NCBI GenBank assembly: GCA_947588825.1
Contig: CANPZU010000013.1
Location: 1-59,099 of the forward strand
DNA length: 59,099 bases
Direction of reading: 5' to 3'
Origin: an uncultured Clostridia bacterium
GTDB taxonomy: Bacteria > Bacillota > Clostridia > Oscillospirales > CAG-272
The stretch's first letter is position 1, and the number at the start of each line of letters is the position of its first letter. A program made the position numbers and the translations under genes. The notes below the pieces were generated by a model, which was not told where the DNA came from, searched no databases, and worked only from the letters and a program-made list of their open reading frames with translations. Positions 8,781-17,944 of this stretch are shown here, in pieces.

Positions 8781-8837
8781 AAAAGCTTGAAGCATATAAA
8801 GCATATGACAAAAAACAAAAGAAAGGACAAAAAGCAA

Positions 8838-10217
8838 ATGAAAAAAGCAATTATTAGTTTTGCCGCGATTTTACTTGCCGTGATTTTGCCTCTTCTTTCG
8901 TTTTCGTGCGTTTGGGCGGAGCCGGCGGACTCGGATGCCGCTGTAAGTACGACCGACGGTACGCAAAATACCGACCCCGACACAGAAAAACCGCAAACGG
9001 ATATAACAGAGTTCGCAAACGGGATAGAGCTGTACTGCATAGACACCCAAACAACTCTGCTTTCAAAAAACTCGGATTTGCCCTGCTCTCCCTCCTCATC
9101 GACAAAGCTCATGAGCGCTCTTGTGGCATACGAACTAATATCCGACATTTATGAAGAGGTCACGGTAACAAAAGAAATGACCTCGGGTACAAGCGGGCTT
9201 ATTTACGGCTTTTCCTCGGGAATGGTCGTCACCTATAACGATCTGCTTACCGCCATGCTGGTGAGAAACGCCAACGACGCGGCGCTGATACTTTCAAGAA
9301 CTTTGACAAAAGACACTGACAGCTTTGTGGAGCTTATGAACTCCAAGGCGTCTGAGCTCAATATGAAAAACACCCGATATACCGATCCGACGGGACAAAA
9401 AAGCTCCTCTCAGACCACTGTCGGCGACATGATGAAGCTGCTTTACGCCTTTGCAGACAACAGCTATCTGCTTGCGCTTTCAGGGCTTTCCTCGACAAAG
9501 CTCGCCTCAACTAAAGTCACAATATACAGCCGAAACTACTTTTTAAGCCGCTATTACAACGGCGGACGCTCTTATTTAAACAGCTTTGTTACCGGGGGCA
9601 TCGCCGACGAATCCGGGGAAACGCTGCTAAGCGTGGCCTTCGTGCGGGGATACACCTATCTTTCGGTGGTCGCGGGCGCTTCAAAGGACGACAACAATAT
9701 TTATTCATACAAAATAACAAGCGAACTGCTCGATTGGGCGTCTGCTTCCTTTGATTATCTCACTCTCATCGACACCGGAACGCTCATATGCTCGATACCC
9801 GTGACAATGGGAGACGGAGCGGATGAGGTAGCCGTATTTCCGGCGAAAAAGGTCACAAGATATCTTGATATTGAGACCGATCTTTCAACGGCGGTGAGCT
9901 ACACCTATACCCTTGATTGTAAAAGCCTTGTGGCGCCGGTATCGTTCGGCGACAAGGTGGGCACTCTCGTGCTGTATCTAAACGGCGAGGAAATTGAGGT
10001 CATCGACCTTGTGATATCCGCCGACATTCCAAGCAGCGCGTCCGACTACCTTATGTCAGAGATTCGCGCCTTTTTAGGCGGCAAGCTGTTTAAGGTAACG
10101 GCAATAACGCTCGTTTCAGTGTTTGTAATATACATAATAACAATGGCTGCGCTGCGCGGCCAGCGCCGCAAAAAGCTTATTCTTATGTCGCGGGAAAAGG
10201 AAGGAGATAATATCTGA
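8838..10217 (+). CDS. D-alanyl-D-alanine carboxypeptidase homologue (DacF-like) with altered motifs
   Basis: About 459 residues: signal peptide (residues 1-27, ending VWA), an acidic Thr/Asp linker, a peptidase S11-like domain, a beta-rich C-terminal domain as in PBP5/6, then one membrane helix (VSVFVIYIITMAAL) and a basic cytoplasmic tail. S11 enzymes trim the terminal D-Ala of peptidoglycan stems. The SxxK motif is present (S87-S-T-K90). However, the SxN motif reads N144-A-N146, and the KTG motif reads V251-T-G253. Loss of the KTG lysine is unusual and may mean reduced or no carboxypeptidase activity. ATG at 8838 has GAAAGGA at good distance; an in-frame start at 8787 adds 17 basic residues. 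The next gene starts 2 bases after the stop codon. Confidence 0.8.
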   Translation: MKKAIISFAAILLAVILPLLSFSCVWAEPADSDAAVSTTDGTQNTDPDTEKPQTDITEFANGIELYCIDTQTTLLSKNSDLPCSPSSSTKLMSALVAYELISDIYEEVTVTKEMTSGTSGLIYGFSSGMVVTYNDLLTAMLVRNANDAALILSRTLTKDTDSFVELMNSKASELNMKNTRYTDPTGQKSSSQTTVGDMMKLLYAFADNSYLLALSGLSSTKLASTKVTIYSRNYFLSRYYNGGRSYLNSFVTGGIADESGETLLSVAFVRGYTYLSVVAGASKDDNNIYSYKITSELLDWASASFDYLTLIDTGTLICSIPVTMGDGADEVAVFPAKKVTRYLDIETDLSTAVSYTYTLDCKSLVAPVSFGDKVGTLVLYLNGEEIEVIDLVISADIPSSASDYLMSEIRAFLGGKLFKVTAITLVSVFVIYIITMAALRGQRRKKLILMSREKEGDNI

Positions 10218-10218
10218 C

Positions 10219-10743
10219 ATGAAAAAAAATCGTCTCTTTTTGATTTTACTCCTTCTTGCCCTTGTCGCGGCGCTCTTCGGATGCTCAAACAAAAAGAGCT
10301 CGCCCGACGGCACCCTATCAGGCAACCCGAGCTTTTCCACACCGCAAAGCACCGAAGAAGTCATTGCCCTTATAAAGACCAACTCGTCCTTGAAAACCAT
10401 GCCCGGGGACACGTACGACTCGGTTGATACCGACGGTTTTACCCTTTTGGAGAGCAACGGCAAATATGTCTTTTCAAATGATATAATAGGTCTTGAATAC
10501 ACCTTTTCCGGCGCGGGCAGCGTAGAGGAGTGTACCCTTTTCTCAGTCAAAATAAACGCACCGGGCTATGCTGTCTTTGGCATAACGGTCGGAGGAAGGA
10601 TAGACGACGCGCAAATCGTCCTTACCTCATACGGCTTTGACAAAGAAAAGAGCGAGGATATCTGTGTCTTCTCTTTAAATGGAATCAAGCTTACCTTCGG
10701 CTGCGACAAACAAGAGATACTCTTTATATCGATAGGAAAATAA
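10219..10743 (+). CDS. Putative lipoprotein, unknown function
   Basis: 174 residues with an N-terminal hydrophobic stretch and lipobox ALFGC (Cys22), so an anchored extracellular lipoprotein. The mature part starts with a Ser/Thr/Pro linker and then a compact beta-rich domain. I see no catalytic motif and do not recognise a family. The ATG lies one base after the stop of the PBP-like gene, with AAGGAGAT inside the end of that gene, so the two are translationally linked and likely act together at the cell envelope. Confidence 0.75.
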   Translation: MKKNRLFLILLLLALVAALFGCSNKKSSPDGTLSGNPSFSTPQSTEEVIALIKTNSSLKTMPGDTYDSVDTDGFTLLESNGKYVFSNDIIGLEYTFSGAGSVEECTLFSVKINAPGYAVFGITVGGRIDDAQIVLTSYGFDKEKSEDICVFSLNGIKLTFGCDKQEILFISIGK

Positions 10744-10747
10744 AACT

Positions 10748-11350
10748 ATGATTAAAAACAAAAACATCATTTTTCTCGGCTCATCCGTGACATACGGGAA
10801 CGACGGTTATTCATTTGTGGAGATGCTTGCCGAAAGAAACAATCTTATATACATTAAACAGGCCCTCAGCGGGACGGCGCTTGCCGACACCGACCCTTCT
10901 TCATACGTGTCGCGGCTTATTGAAAAAGTTGACAGGAGTTTTGCAGCGGACGCCTTTATCTGTCAACTTTCAACAAACGACGCCGGAAGAGGACTTTTGC
11001 AGGGAAGAATAAGCGAGGGTTTTGATTACCGGGACTTTGACAGGAGCACCACTAACGGCGCCATTGAGTATATCATCAAATACGTGAAAGACACATGGAA
11101 CTGCCCTATATTTTTCTACACCGGCACGCGCTTTGACAGCGAGCGGTACGCTCTTATGGTATCCGATCTGCACACAATCGCGAAAAAATGGGGGATATAT
11201 GTCATCGATTTGTGGAACGACAAAGAGTTGAACGACATATCGAAAGAAAAAAATGCAAAATGGATGAACGACCCGATTCATCCAACCACTTTGGGATATT
11301 ATGAACACTGGCTTCCTTTTATCGAAAAGCAGTTGAATGAAAGGCTTTAA
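10748..11350 (+). CDS. SGNH/GDSL-family hydrolase
   Basis: About 200 residues. Block I is IIFLGSSVTYG (nucleophile Ser in GSS), block III is QLSTNDAGRG (Asn), and block V is NDPIHPTTLGY (Asp and His of the triad). The order and spacing fit SGNH esterases of the GDSL-like lipase/acylhydrolase type that remove acyl or acetyl groups from lipids or sugars. No signal peptide is visible, so it probably acts in the cytoplasm despite its envelope neighbours. It starts 4 bases after the lipoprotein gene. The true substrate is unknown. Confidence 0.85.
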   Translation: MIKNKNIIFLGSSVTYGNDGYSFVEMLAERNNLIYIKQALSGTALADTDPSSYVSRLIEKVDRSFAADAFICQLSTNDAGRGLLQGRISEGFDYRDFDRSTTNGAIEYIIKYVKDTWNCPIFFYTGTRFDSERYALMVSDLHTIAKKWGIYVIDLWNDKELNDISKEKNAKWMNDPIHPTTLGYYEHWLPFIEKQLNERL

Positions 11351-11393
11351 AAACAACATATACTAAAAAATAAAAGATCAGGAGGTGACATAT

Positions 11394-12239
11394 ATGCCCG
11401 GGCCCGGAGGAGGAGCACACGGGGGAGGCTTTGGAAGAGGATCCGGCGGCAGAGGCTTTGGCGGAGGTTTTGGAGGCGGATATCGCGGTTACGGATACCG
11501 AGGCTTTGGCTTTTTCCCGTATCGCAGGGGGTTTGGATGCTCAAGATACCTTTTGGCGTTTGCTTTAGCTCCCTTTGTCGTTATTTTCGTTATATTTTTT
11601 GTTTTCGAAAATCTTTTTATAAGCGGGGGACCGCGCTATGACGAAGCTAAATTTCAAAAGTACGCCGATGAGCAATACGCCGCCGAATTCAGCGACAGTT
11701 CATCTTATGATGACAATCTGCTTATAGTCTTTCTCGCAAACAATGATATGGACGACTATTACGCCATAGCATGGGTGGGCGACAATATAAAAAGCGAAAT
11801 AACAAATATGTTCGGGGATGAGACGACGCTCTTCGGACGTACCGTGCAAAACTCGGTAAACAACGCTTACTACGCTTATTCGCTTGACAAAAATCTCGCC
11901 TCGGTCATGGATACAATGGCCGACCGTATAACCGAGCTTGAGCTTGATTCCCCGTTTTACGACGGAAACGGCCATGCCGCCTCAGGCTTGTCGCACGTTA
12001 CAAACCGCACCGACATTTCAATAAGCGAGGAAACGGTGAACCGCTCGCTGAAGGATTTTACCGACAAAACAGGCATTCCCGCCGTTATTGTCGTCGATTC
12101 GATGGAAGAAGTCTTTAAAAATCCCGCAGCGACCGGCAATATTATCATCGCGCTGGTTATCGTCGCCGTCGTTTTAATAATCGTGTATTTCGTTATCAGG
12201 AACAGAAATAGAAACAGAAACGGCGGGTATAACCCATAA
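11394..12239 (+). CDS. Glycine-rich membrane protein
   Basis: About 281 residues. Residues 2-45 are a Gly/Arg/Tyr/Phe-rich segment (repeats of GGGFG, GYRGYGYRGFG), followed by a membrane helix (LLAFALAPFVVIFVIFFVF), an acidic and Asp/Tyr-rich soluble domain of about 170 residues, a second membrane helix (IIIALVIVAVVLIIVYFVI) and a tail of Arg-Asn repeats. The middle domain is faintly like TPM/DUF477 domains, but I would not claim that. ATG at 11394 follows AGGAGGTGA by 8 bases; the frame also has a GTG inside that site. Last gene of the cluster, closed by a strong terminator. Confidence 0.75.
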   Translation: MPGPGGGAHGGGFGRGSGGRGFGGGFGGGYRGYGYRGFGFFPYRRGFGCSRYLLAFALAPFVVIFVIFFVFENLFISGGPRYDEAKFQKYADEQYAAEFSDSSSYDDNLLIVFLANNDMDDYYAIAWVGDNIKSEITNMFGDETTLFGRTVQNSVNNAYYAYSLDKNLASVMDTMADRITELELDSPFYDGNGHAASGLSHVTNRTDISISEETVNRSLKDFTDKTGIPAVIVVDSMEEVFKNPAATGNIIIALVIVAVVLIIVYFVIRNRNRNRNGGYNP

Positions 12240-12305
12240 AGGACAACTCAAATTTTTCGTGAAAACTTGCTTGCCGGTTTGTTTTGTATAATTATTTGAA
12301 TAAAC

Positions 12306-12350
12306 GCTGCCCCCTTAAAGCGCGATTTACGCTTTAAGGGGGCAGCTTTG
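12306..12350. terminator. Terminator between glycine-rich protein gene and polC
   Basis: Perfect stem GCTGCCCCCTTAAAGCG / CGCTTTAAGGGGGCAGC with a short loop, followed by TTTG on the plus strand. It sits between converging genes. Confidence 0.8.
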
Positions 12351-12360
12351 TGAGGGAGGT

Positions 12361-15300
12361 TCAAAACAGGGATATCTGATTGGTCTGAGAAAGGCCGTCA
12401 AGTATGCCGTATTGGTCGAGCAAATCCATAACCGCCTTGGTAAGTCCGCCCTTGATACGCAGTTCTTCCCGAGAGAATATTTCTCCCTCCTGCCTGACTC
12501 TCACGATGCTTTCGGCCGCGCTTTCGCCAAGACCCGGAAGAGTTGAAAAAGGCATCCTTATCTTGCCGTCCTCAGGTATGAACTCAAACGCCCCGGATTT
12601 GTACAAATCGATCGGGAGATACTTTATCCCCCTGGCCATGCTCTCGTTGACAAGCTGCAGGGTGACAAGGATGTCCTCGTCCTTTGGAGTTGAGACCTTG
12701 TCTCTAAGGCGCTTTTCAATGGCGTCCATTTCACTGAGCACTCCTCTTCTTCCCTTCATAACTATCGTCGCGTCAAAACCTCCGGGGGCCACCGAAAAGT
12801 AAGCGGCGTAAAATTCAAGCGGTCTGTACACCTTAAACCATGCAAGTCTGATAGCCGACATGACATAGGCGGCGGCATGTGCTTTGGGAAACATGTACTT
12901 TATTTTTTTGCAGGAGGAAATATACCACTCGGGCACATTGTGAGACAGCATCTCCTCTTCCCACTCTTTGGTAAGTCCCTTTCCCTTTCGCACGCTCTCC
13001 ATTATTTTAAACGCCATCGAGTTGTCAAGGCCGTACCGAATAAGTGTGAGCATTATCGAATCACGCGTTCCGATGACATCCGAAACGGTGCAGACCCCCC
13101 GCTTTATAAGGTCCTGCGCATTGTCGGTCCAAACATTCGTACCGTGGGATATGCCCGATATCTGCAAAAGATCGGCAAAGTTTTTCGGACGTGTTTCCTC
13201 AAGCATCTTTTGCACGAACCGGGTGCCAAATTCGGGAAGCGCGTACGTTCCCATTTCACAGTCTATATCGCCTTTTTTCAGTCCCAAAGGCTCAAGCGAG
13301 ACAAAGAGCTTATAAACGTTCGGATCGTTCATCGGCACGTCCATCACGCTTATCCCGGTGTATTTTTCAAGCCACTTGTATTTTGTAGGCACATCGTGAC
13401 CGAGCTCGTCAAGCTTTAAAATAGTGTCGTGAAGATACGCGAACGGAAAATGAGTGGTGATTATATTTGAATTCGGGTCGTCGGCGGGGTGTTGAACGGG
13501 GGTAAAATCATAAACGCTGTATTCTCTTGGAATGACGACAATCCCGCCGGGATGCTGGCCGGTCGTCTTCTTTACGCCTACACAGCCGTTGACAAGGCGA
13601 TTTATCTCCGCCTTGTTCAATGTGACATGCTTTTCCTCAAGGTATTTCATCACATAGCCGTAAGCGGTCCTTGAGGCGAGAGTGCCGAGAGTGCCCGCCT
13701 TGAAAACGTTTTCAGCGCCGAAAAGCTCCTCTGTGTACTTGTGGACCCTTCCCTGGACCTCGCCCGAAAAATTAAGGTCGATATCGGGGGACTTGTCCCC
13801 TTTAAAGCCGAGGAAGGTCTCAAAGGGTATGTCGTGCCCGTCGGGGTAGAGCTTTGTGCCGCATTTCGGGCACATTTTCGTGGGCAAATCAAAGCCGCTG
13901 CCAATGCTTGGATCGTTTATAAATTCGCTGTAACGGCACTTGGGACAGCGGTAATGGGGAGGAAGCGGGTTTACCTCGGATATACCCGCCATGGTTGCCA
14001 CAAAAGAAGAACCAACGGAGCCTCTCGAACCGACAAGATATCCCTGAGACTCACTGTAATGAACAAGCTTTTGAGCTATCATGTAAAGAACCGCAAAACC
14101 GTTTTTGATTATCGAACCGAGCTCTTTTTCAAGGCGCTGCGAGACGATATCGGGTACCTTGCCCTCATATCCGTACCAGTCCATAGCCCTTTCACGGCAC
14201 ATCCTTTGAAGGTCCTCTCCCGCGCCCTCCATTTTGGGGGTGAAAGCGCCGTCAGGAATCGGAAGAAGCCTTTCGATGCCGTCGGCTATCTTTCTCGTGT
14301 TTGTGACCACAACTTCATACGCCTTTTCCTTGCCCAAATAATCAAACTCGTCGAGCATTTCCTGAGTAGTGCGCAAATACAGCCCGACGTCTCTGTCCGC
14401 GTCCGAATATTTCATGCCTTTAAGCAGAATCTTGCGGTAAATCTCGTCCTCTTTATTCAGAAAATGGCTGTCGCAGGTGGCACAGACCGGCTTATTCAGT
14501 TCTTCTCCCAGCGCGACTATCCGCCGATTTATGTTCATAAGCTCTTCAACGTCTTTTACCGTGTTGTTTTCAATAAGAAAGCGGTTGTTGCAAAGCGGCT
14601 GTATTTCAAGGTAGTCATAGTAGGAGGCTATTTCCTTTATTTCACTGTCGGGGCGGCCCGCAAGGATTGCGGAAAAAAGCTCGCCCGCCTCGCATGCCGA
14701 GCCGATTATCAGCCCGTCGCGCATACTGTCAAGCATGGTCTTGGGAATCCTCGGCACACGATAAAAATAATCAAGATAGCTTGAGGAGACCATCTTATAC
14801 AGATTTTTCAACCCCACCATATTTTTTACCAGTATAATCATATGGTAGGATTTGAGCTTTAAGGGATCAGCCTTGCTTTCCATCGCCTTGTTTATTTCGG
14901 GCAGAGTACGTATCCCCTCCTCCCGCATCTTTTTAGACATATTAAAAAAGATACGTGCGAGCATTTCGGCGTCGTCTGAAGCCCGATGATGGTTGAAGTT
15001 TCCTAAATTATAATATTTGGCAAGGTCGTCAAGCTTGTGCCGCTTGAGGTCCGGGTTTATGTATCTTGAAAGAGATACGGTGTCAAGATAACTGTTTTTA
15101 AAGGGTATGTGGAAATCCTCGCACGCCTTTCTTATAAAGCCGGTGTCAAAGCTCGCGTTGTGTGCAATAAGAAGCCGATCTCCCGCAAAGCTCAGAAAAC
15201 TTCTCACCGCCTCTTCTTGTGAAGGCGCGCCCTTCACCATCTCGTCGGTTATACCCGTAAGTTCCGTGATATTTTCGGGTATGTGCTCCATTGGATCGGC

Positions 15301-16797
15301 AAAAGTGTTGAAAACTTCGATCACTCTGTTTCCTTTTATTTTGACCGCCCCTATTTCAGTGATTTTGCAGCTTATTGAGGAAAGTCCCGTGGTCTCTATG
15401 TCAAACACCACCATCTCGTCTTCCTCAAATATCACTGCCGCCTCGCCGTACGCCGCTCTCGCGGTATCGTCCACAAAGTAGGCTTCCATGCCGTAAAGCG
15501 GTTTCACCTTGGCTTTGGCGCAGGCGTCCTTGATAAGGGGATACGCCTGCACGTTGCCGTGATCGGTTATGGCAATAGCATCCCACCCCCAGCTCTCCGC
15601 CGTCTCGATAGCAAACTCGGGAAAAGTGAGAGCGTCCATTGTTGACATATTGGTGTGCATGTGAAGCTCCACTCTCTTTTCGGGAGCTTCGTCTTTGCGC
15701 GTCACCTTGTCAACCTTGGCTATCGCCGAGGGAGAAAGCACGAATTCACCGTCAAAGCTGTCCTCCTTTACATTGCCGTAAACCGCAAGACAAATATTGT
15801 ATATTGTGAGAACGGTGGCGACTCCTCGCTTTATTGTGCGTTCGCTTTTTTTAATCGCGCTCTCAAGCTCAGAGCATTCTTCGGGATTTGCAACCAACTT
15901 CACATTGATGGAGGAGTCGTTGTCTGTAAGACCTATGGTGATTATAGACTTGGTGCCGGTTTTGTTAAGGCGGCTGTCAAAGGTATTGACCTGCCCCAGC
16001 ACCGCTACTCCTCGCTTTGGCTCGGTGAGTTCTCTTATCGGAGTGACGTCAAAATTAAAGCTTTCGCCGTAAAGCATTTCGGAATTTGAAAGTTCAAAGG
16101 TAATATTGCCGACCGTGCAACGCCCTTCTTCTGTTTTAAAGCTCACCGAAGAAGTGTTCAGAGTGTTCAAAAATTCGCGTTTGCTTTCCTTATCCGCCTC
16201 CTGCTGCTCCTTTTCCTTTTCCATATTGACCCGCTTTACTCTGAGCAGTTCGTTGTCGTAAATACGGGAAAGCTCGCTTTTTTGCATGTTCTCAAAGCTT
16301 TCATAGTCAAAGAAATCGTGACTGCCCTTTATTTCTACCTTCTTCTCAATTGAAAACTCGCTTCGTATGATGTCGGACATCAGCCTCTCGGTTCCCGCCT
16401 TGCAGACAAGCTCCGCGCCGCTTTTACACATATCTATTGTCAGCGTGAAGAGATTTTCCTCGTGCTTTACCGTGTAACAGTTAAAAAAGCCCCTTGTGAC
16501 ATAACCCACTCGGTACGCCTCTTTTACCACCTCGTGTATGTAATCGGGGTAAAAAGCGCTTTCGGGGTATTTGGGCAAGATACGCACGCTTGAAAGCTCG
16601 TACTGACCCTTTATCTCTTCTTCTATCTCAAAAAGGTCCTCTTTAGGCACTATCGCTTCAAAGCGTATTTCAAGTTCAATGCACCTGAGTTCCTTGTCGA
16701 CGCGTATCTTGAAATCGCTCATTTCGGAGAGCGTATCTCTCGCCCTTTCCCCCGGAACGTACCTTGAAAGCTTTTTGTAAAAATCCCGAACGTCCAT
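12361..16797 (-). CDS. polC: DNA polymerase III, PolC-type alpha subunit
   Basis: 1478 residues, full length for PolC, the Gram-positive replicative polymerase with built-in proofreading. Order: N-terminal domain, OB-fold, PHP domain starting near residue 375 (HMHTNMS, later ITDHGN) interrupted by a DnaQ-like 3'-5' exonuclease (VVFDIETTG near residue 463, later HNASFD), zinc-binding motif CPKC...CPKC in the middle, catalytic palm with PDIDLNFSGE, and the C-terminal helix-hairpin region (LPGLGESAAESIVRVRQEGE). ATG at 16797 with AAAGGAAG. Last gene of the pyrH operon, 67 bases after ispG. Confidence 0.98.
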   Translation of the reverse strand: MDVRDFYKKLSRYVPGERARDTLSEMSDFKIRVDKELRCIELEIRFEAIVPKEDLFEIEEEIKGQYELSSVRILPKYPESAFYPDYIHEVVKEAYRVGYVTRGFFNCYTVKHEENLFTLTIDMCKSGAELVCKAGTERLMSDIIRSEFSIEKKVEIKGSHDFFDYESFENMQKSELSRIYDNELLRVKRVNMEKEKEQQEADKESKREFLNTLNTSSVSFKTEEGRCTVGNITFELSNSEMLYGESFNFDVTPIRELTEPKRGVAVLGQVNTFDSRLNKTGTKSIITIGLTDNDSSINVKLVANPEECSELESAIKKSERTIKRGVATVLTIYNICLAVYGNVKEDSFDGEFVLSPSAIAKVDKVTRKDEAPEKRVELHMHTNMSTMDALTFPEFAIETAESWGWDAIAITDHGNVQAYPLIKDACAKAKVKPLYGMEAYFVDDTARAAYGEAAVIFEEDEMVVFDIETTGLSSISCKITEIGAVKIKGNRVIEVFNTFADPMEHIPENITELTGITDEMVKGAPSQEEAVRSFLSFAGDRLLIAHNASFDTGFIRKACEDFHIPFKNSYLDTVSLSRYINPDLKRHKLDDLAKYYNLGNFNHHRASDDAEMLARIFFNMSKKMREEGIRTLPEINKAMESKADPLKLKSYHMIILVKNMVGLKNLYKMVSSSYLDYFYRVPRIPKTMLDSMRDGLIIGSACEAGELFSAILAGRPDSEIKEIASYYDYLEIQPLCNNRFLIENNTVKDVEELMNINRRIVALGEELNKPVCATCDSHFLNKEDEIYRKILLKGMKYSDADRDVGLYLRTTQEMLDEFDYLGKEKAYEVVVTNTRKIADGIERLLPIPDGAFTPKMEGAGEDLQRMCRERAMDWYGYEGKVPDIVSQRLEKELGSIIKNGFAVLYMIAQKLVHYSESQGYLVGSRGSVGSSFVATMAGISEVNPLPPHYRCPKCRYSEFINDPSIGSGFDLPTKMCPKCGTKLYPDGHDIPFETFLGFKGDKSPDIDLNFSGEVQGRVHKYTEELFGAENVFKAGTLGTLASRTAYGYVMKYLEEKHVTLNKAEINRLVNGCVGVKKTTGQHPGGIVVIPREYSVYDFTPVQHPADDPNSNIITTHFPFAYLHDTILKLDELGHDVPTKYKWLEKYTGISVMDVPMNDPNVYKLFVSLEPLGLKKGDIDCEMGTYALPEFGTRFVQKMLEETRPKNFADLLQISGISHGTNVWTDNAQDLIKRGVCTVSDVIGTRDSIMLTLIRYGLDNSMAFKIMESVRKGKGLTKEWEEEMLSHNVPEWYISSCKKIKYMFPKAHAAAYVMSAIRLAWFKVYRPLEFYAAYFSVAPGGFDATIVMKGRRGVLSEMDAIEKRLRDKVSTPKDEDILVTLQLVNESMARGIKYLPIDLYKSGAFEFIPEDGKIRMPFSTLPGLGESAAESIVRVRQEGEIFSREELRIKGGLTKAVMDLLDQYGILDGLSQTNQISLF

Positions 16798-16864
16798 ATT
16801 TTATCTTCCTTTTTCGCTCGTCACATTTGACCCGTTTTGAGACAAATGCCTGTCCTGCCTCATC

Positions 16865-17944
16865 TTACGATATCATATCGTTTATTTCTTTTATAAGTCT
16901 GTCAACAATCTCGTCTTCGGGAACGCGACAAATCATTTTTCCCTTTTTAAACAGCACGCCCTCATTCACTCCGCCCGCAATACCGATATCCGCTTCGCAC
17001 GCCTCTCCCGGCCCGTTGACGACGCATCCCATTATTGCCACGGTCAGCTTTTTATCGGGCTTTATCTTGTCAATACGCTCTTCGAACGACCTGACAAGCT
17101 CAATAATGTCGACCTTGGTCCTGCCGCAGGTAGGGCAGGAGACAAGGTCTATATAACCGCCTTGCCTTATGCCGAGCGCGTCAAGTATTTCCTTCGCGCT
17201 CCTCACCTCGCTCAGCGGATCGGCTGTAAGAGAGACTCTGACGGTGTCGCCTATTCCCGAAAGCAGAGAGCTTCCTATCCCGATTGCCGATTTTATGCTT
17301 CCCCTGTGCTCGGAGCCCGCCTCGGTCACGCCCAGGTGAATCGGATAATCGCACTTAGCGGCGACTATTGCATTGGCGGCCGTCATTATTTGAACGTCGG
17401 AGGACTTAATAGCGACTATTATATTGTTAAAATCGTATTTTTCAAGTAAGGATATATTGTCAAGCGCGCTTTCGGCAAGCGCCTGCGCCGTCGGAGAGCC
17501 GTATTTTGCAAGTATTTTCTTTTCGAGACTTCCGCTGTTTATGCCTATCCTTATGGGTATGTTTTTCTCGCGGCACTTGTCTGCGACCGCCTTTACCCTG
17601 TCGTTATCGCCTATGTTTCCGGGATTTATTCTTATTTTATCGGCTCCGGCGTCGGCGCACATTAGGGCTATCCTGTGATTAAAATGAATGTCGGCCACTA
17701 TCGGTATTGTTATATCCGAGCATTTGAGTTTATAAATCGTGTTGACCGCGTTCTTTGTCGGCACGGCGAGACGCACTATGTCGCACCCCGCCCTCTCAAG
17801 CGCCTTGATTTGTGAGTATGTGGCTTTATAGTCCTCTGTGGGAGTGTTCGTCATCGACTGGACCCAAACGGGAGCGTCGCCTCCGATAAAAATATTCCCC
17901 ACTTTTATTTTTTTTGTTTTTCTTCTTATTTCGTTGTAGTTCAT
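16865..17944 (-). CDS. ispG: 4-hydroxy-3-methylbut-2-en-1-yl diphosphate synthase
   Basis: 359 residues, TIM-barrel plus 4Fe-4S domain. It converts MEcPP to HMBPP, the penultimate step of the MEP isoprenoid pathway. The cluster ligands appear as SCPTCGRT and, further on, GCVVNGPGEA, which also holds the conserved glutamate. The N-terminal part has the family sequence KVGNIFIGGDAPVWVQSMTNT. The ATG overlaps the stop of rseP (ATGA), so the two are coupled. It acts with dxr and uppS in the same operon to supply undecaprenyl phosphate. Confidence 0.97.
   Translation of the reverse strand: MNYNEIRRKTKKIKVGNIFIGGDAPVWVQSMTNTPTEDYKATYSQIKALERAGCDIVRLAVPTKNAVNTIYKLKCSDITIPIVADIHFNHRIALMCADAGADKIRINPGNIGDNDRVKAVADKCREKNIPIRIGINSGSLEKKILAKYGSPTAQALAESALDNISLLEKYDFNNIIVAIKSSDVQIMTAANAIVAAKCDYPIHLGVTEAGSEHRGSIKSAIGIGSSLLSGIGDTVRVSLTADPLSEVRSAKEILDALGIRQGGYIDLVSCPTCGRTKVDIIELVRSFEERIDKIKPDKKLTVAIMGCVVNGPGEACEADIGIAGGVNEGVLFKKGKMICRVPEDEIVDRLIKEINDMIS

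Noticed and set aside
13741-14784. 347-codon open frame antisense to polC
   Set aside because: Shadow of the PolC reading frame; the polC protein is continuous and clearly homologous.
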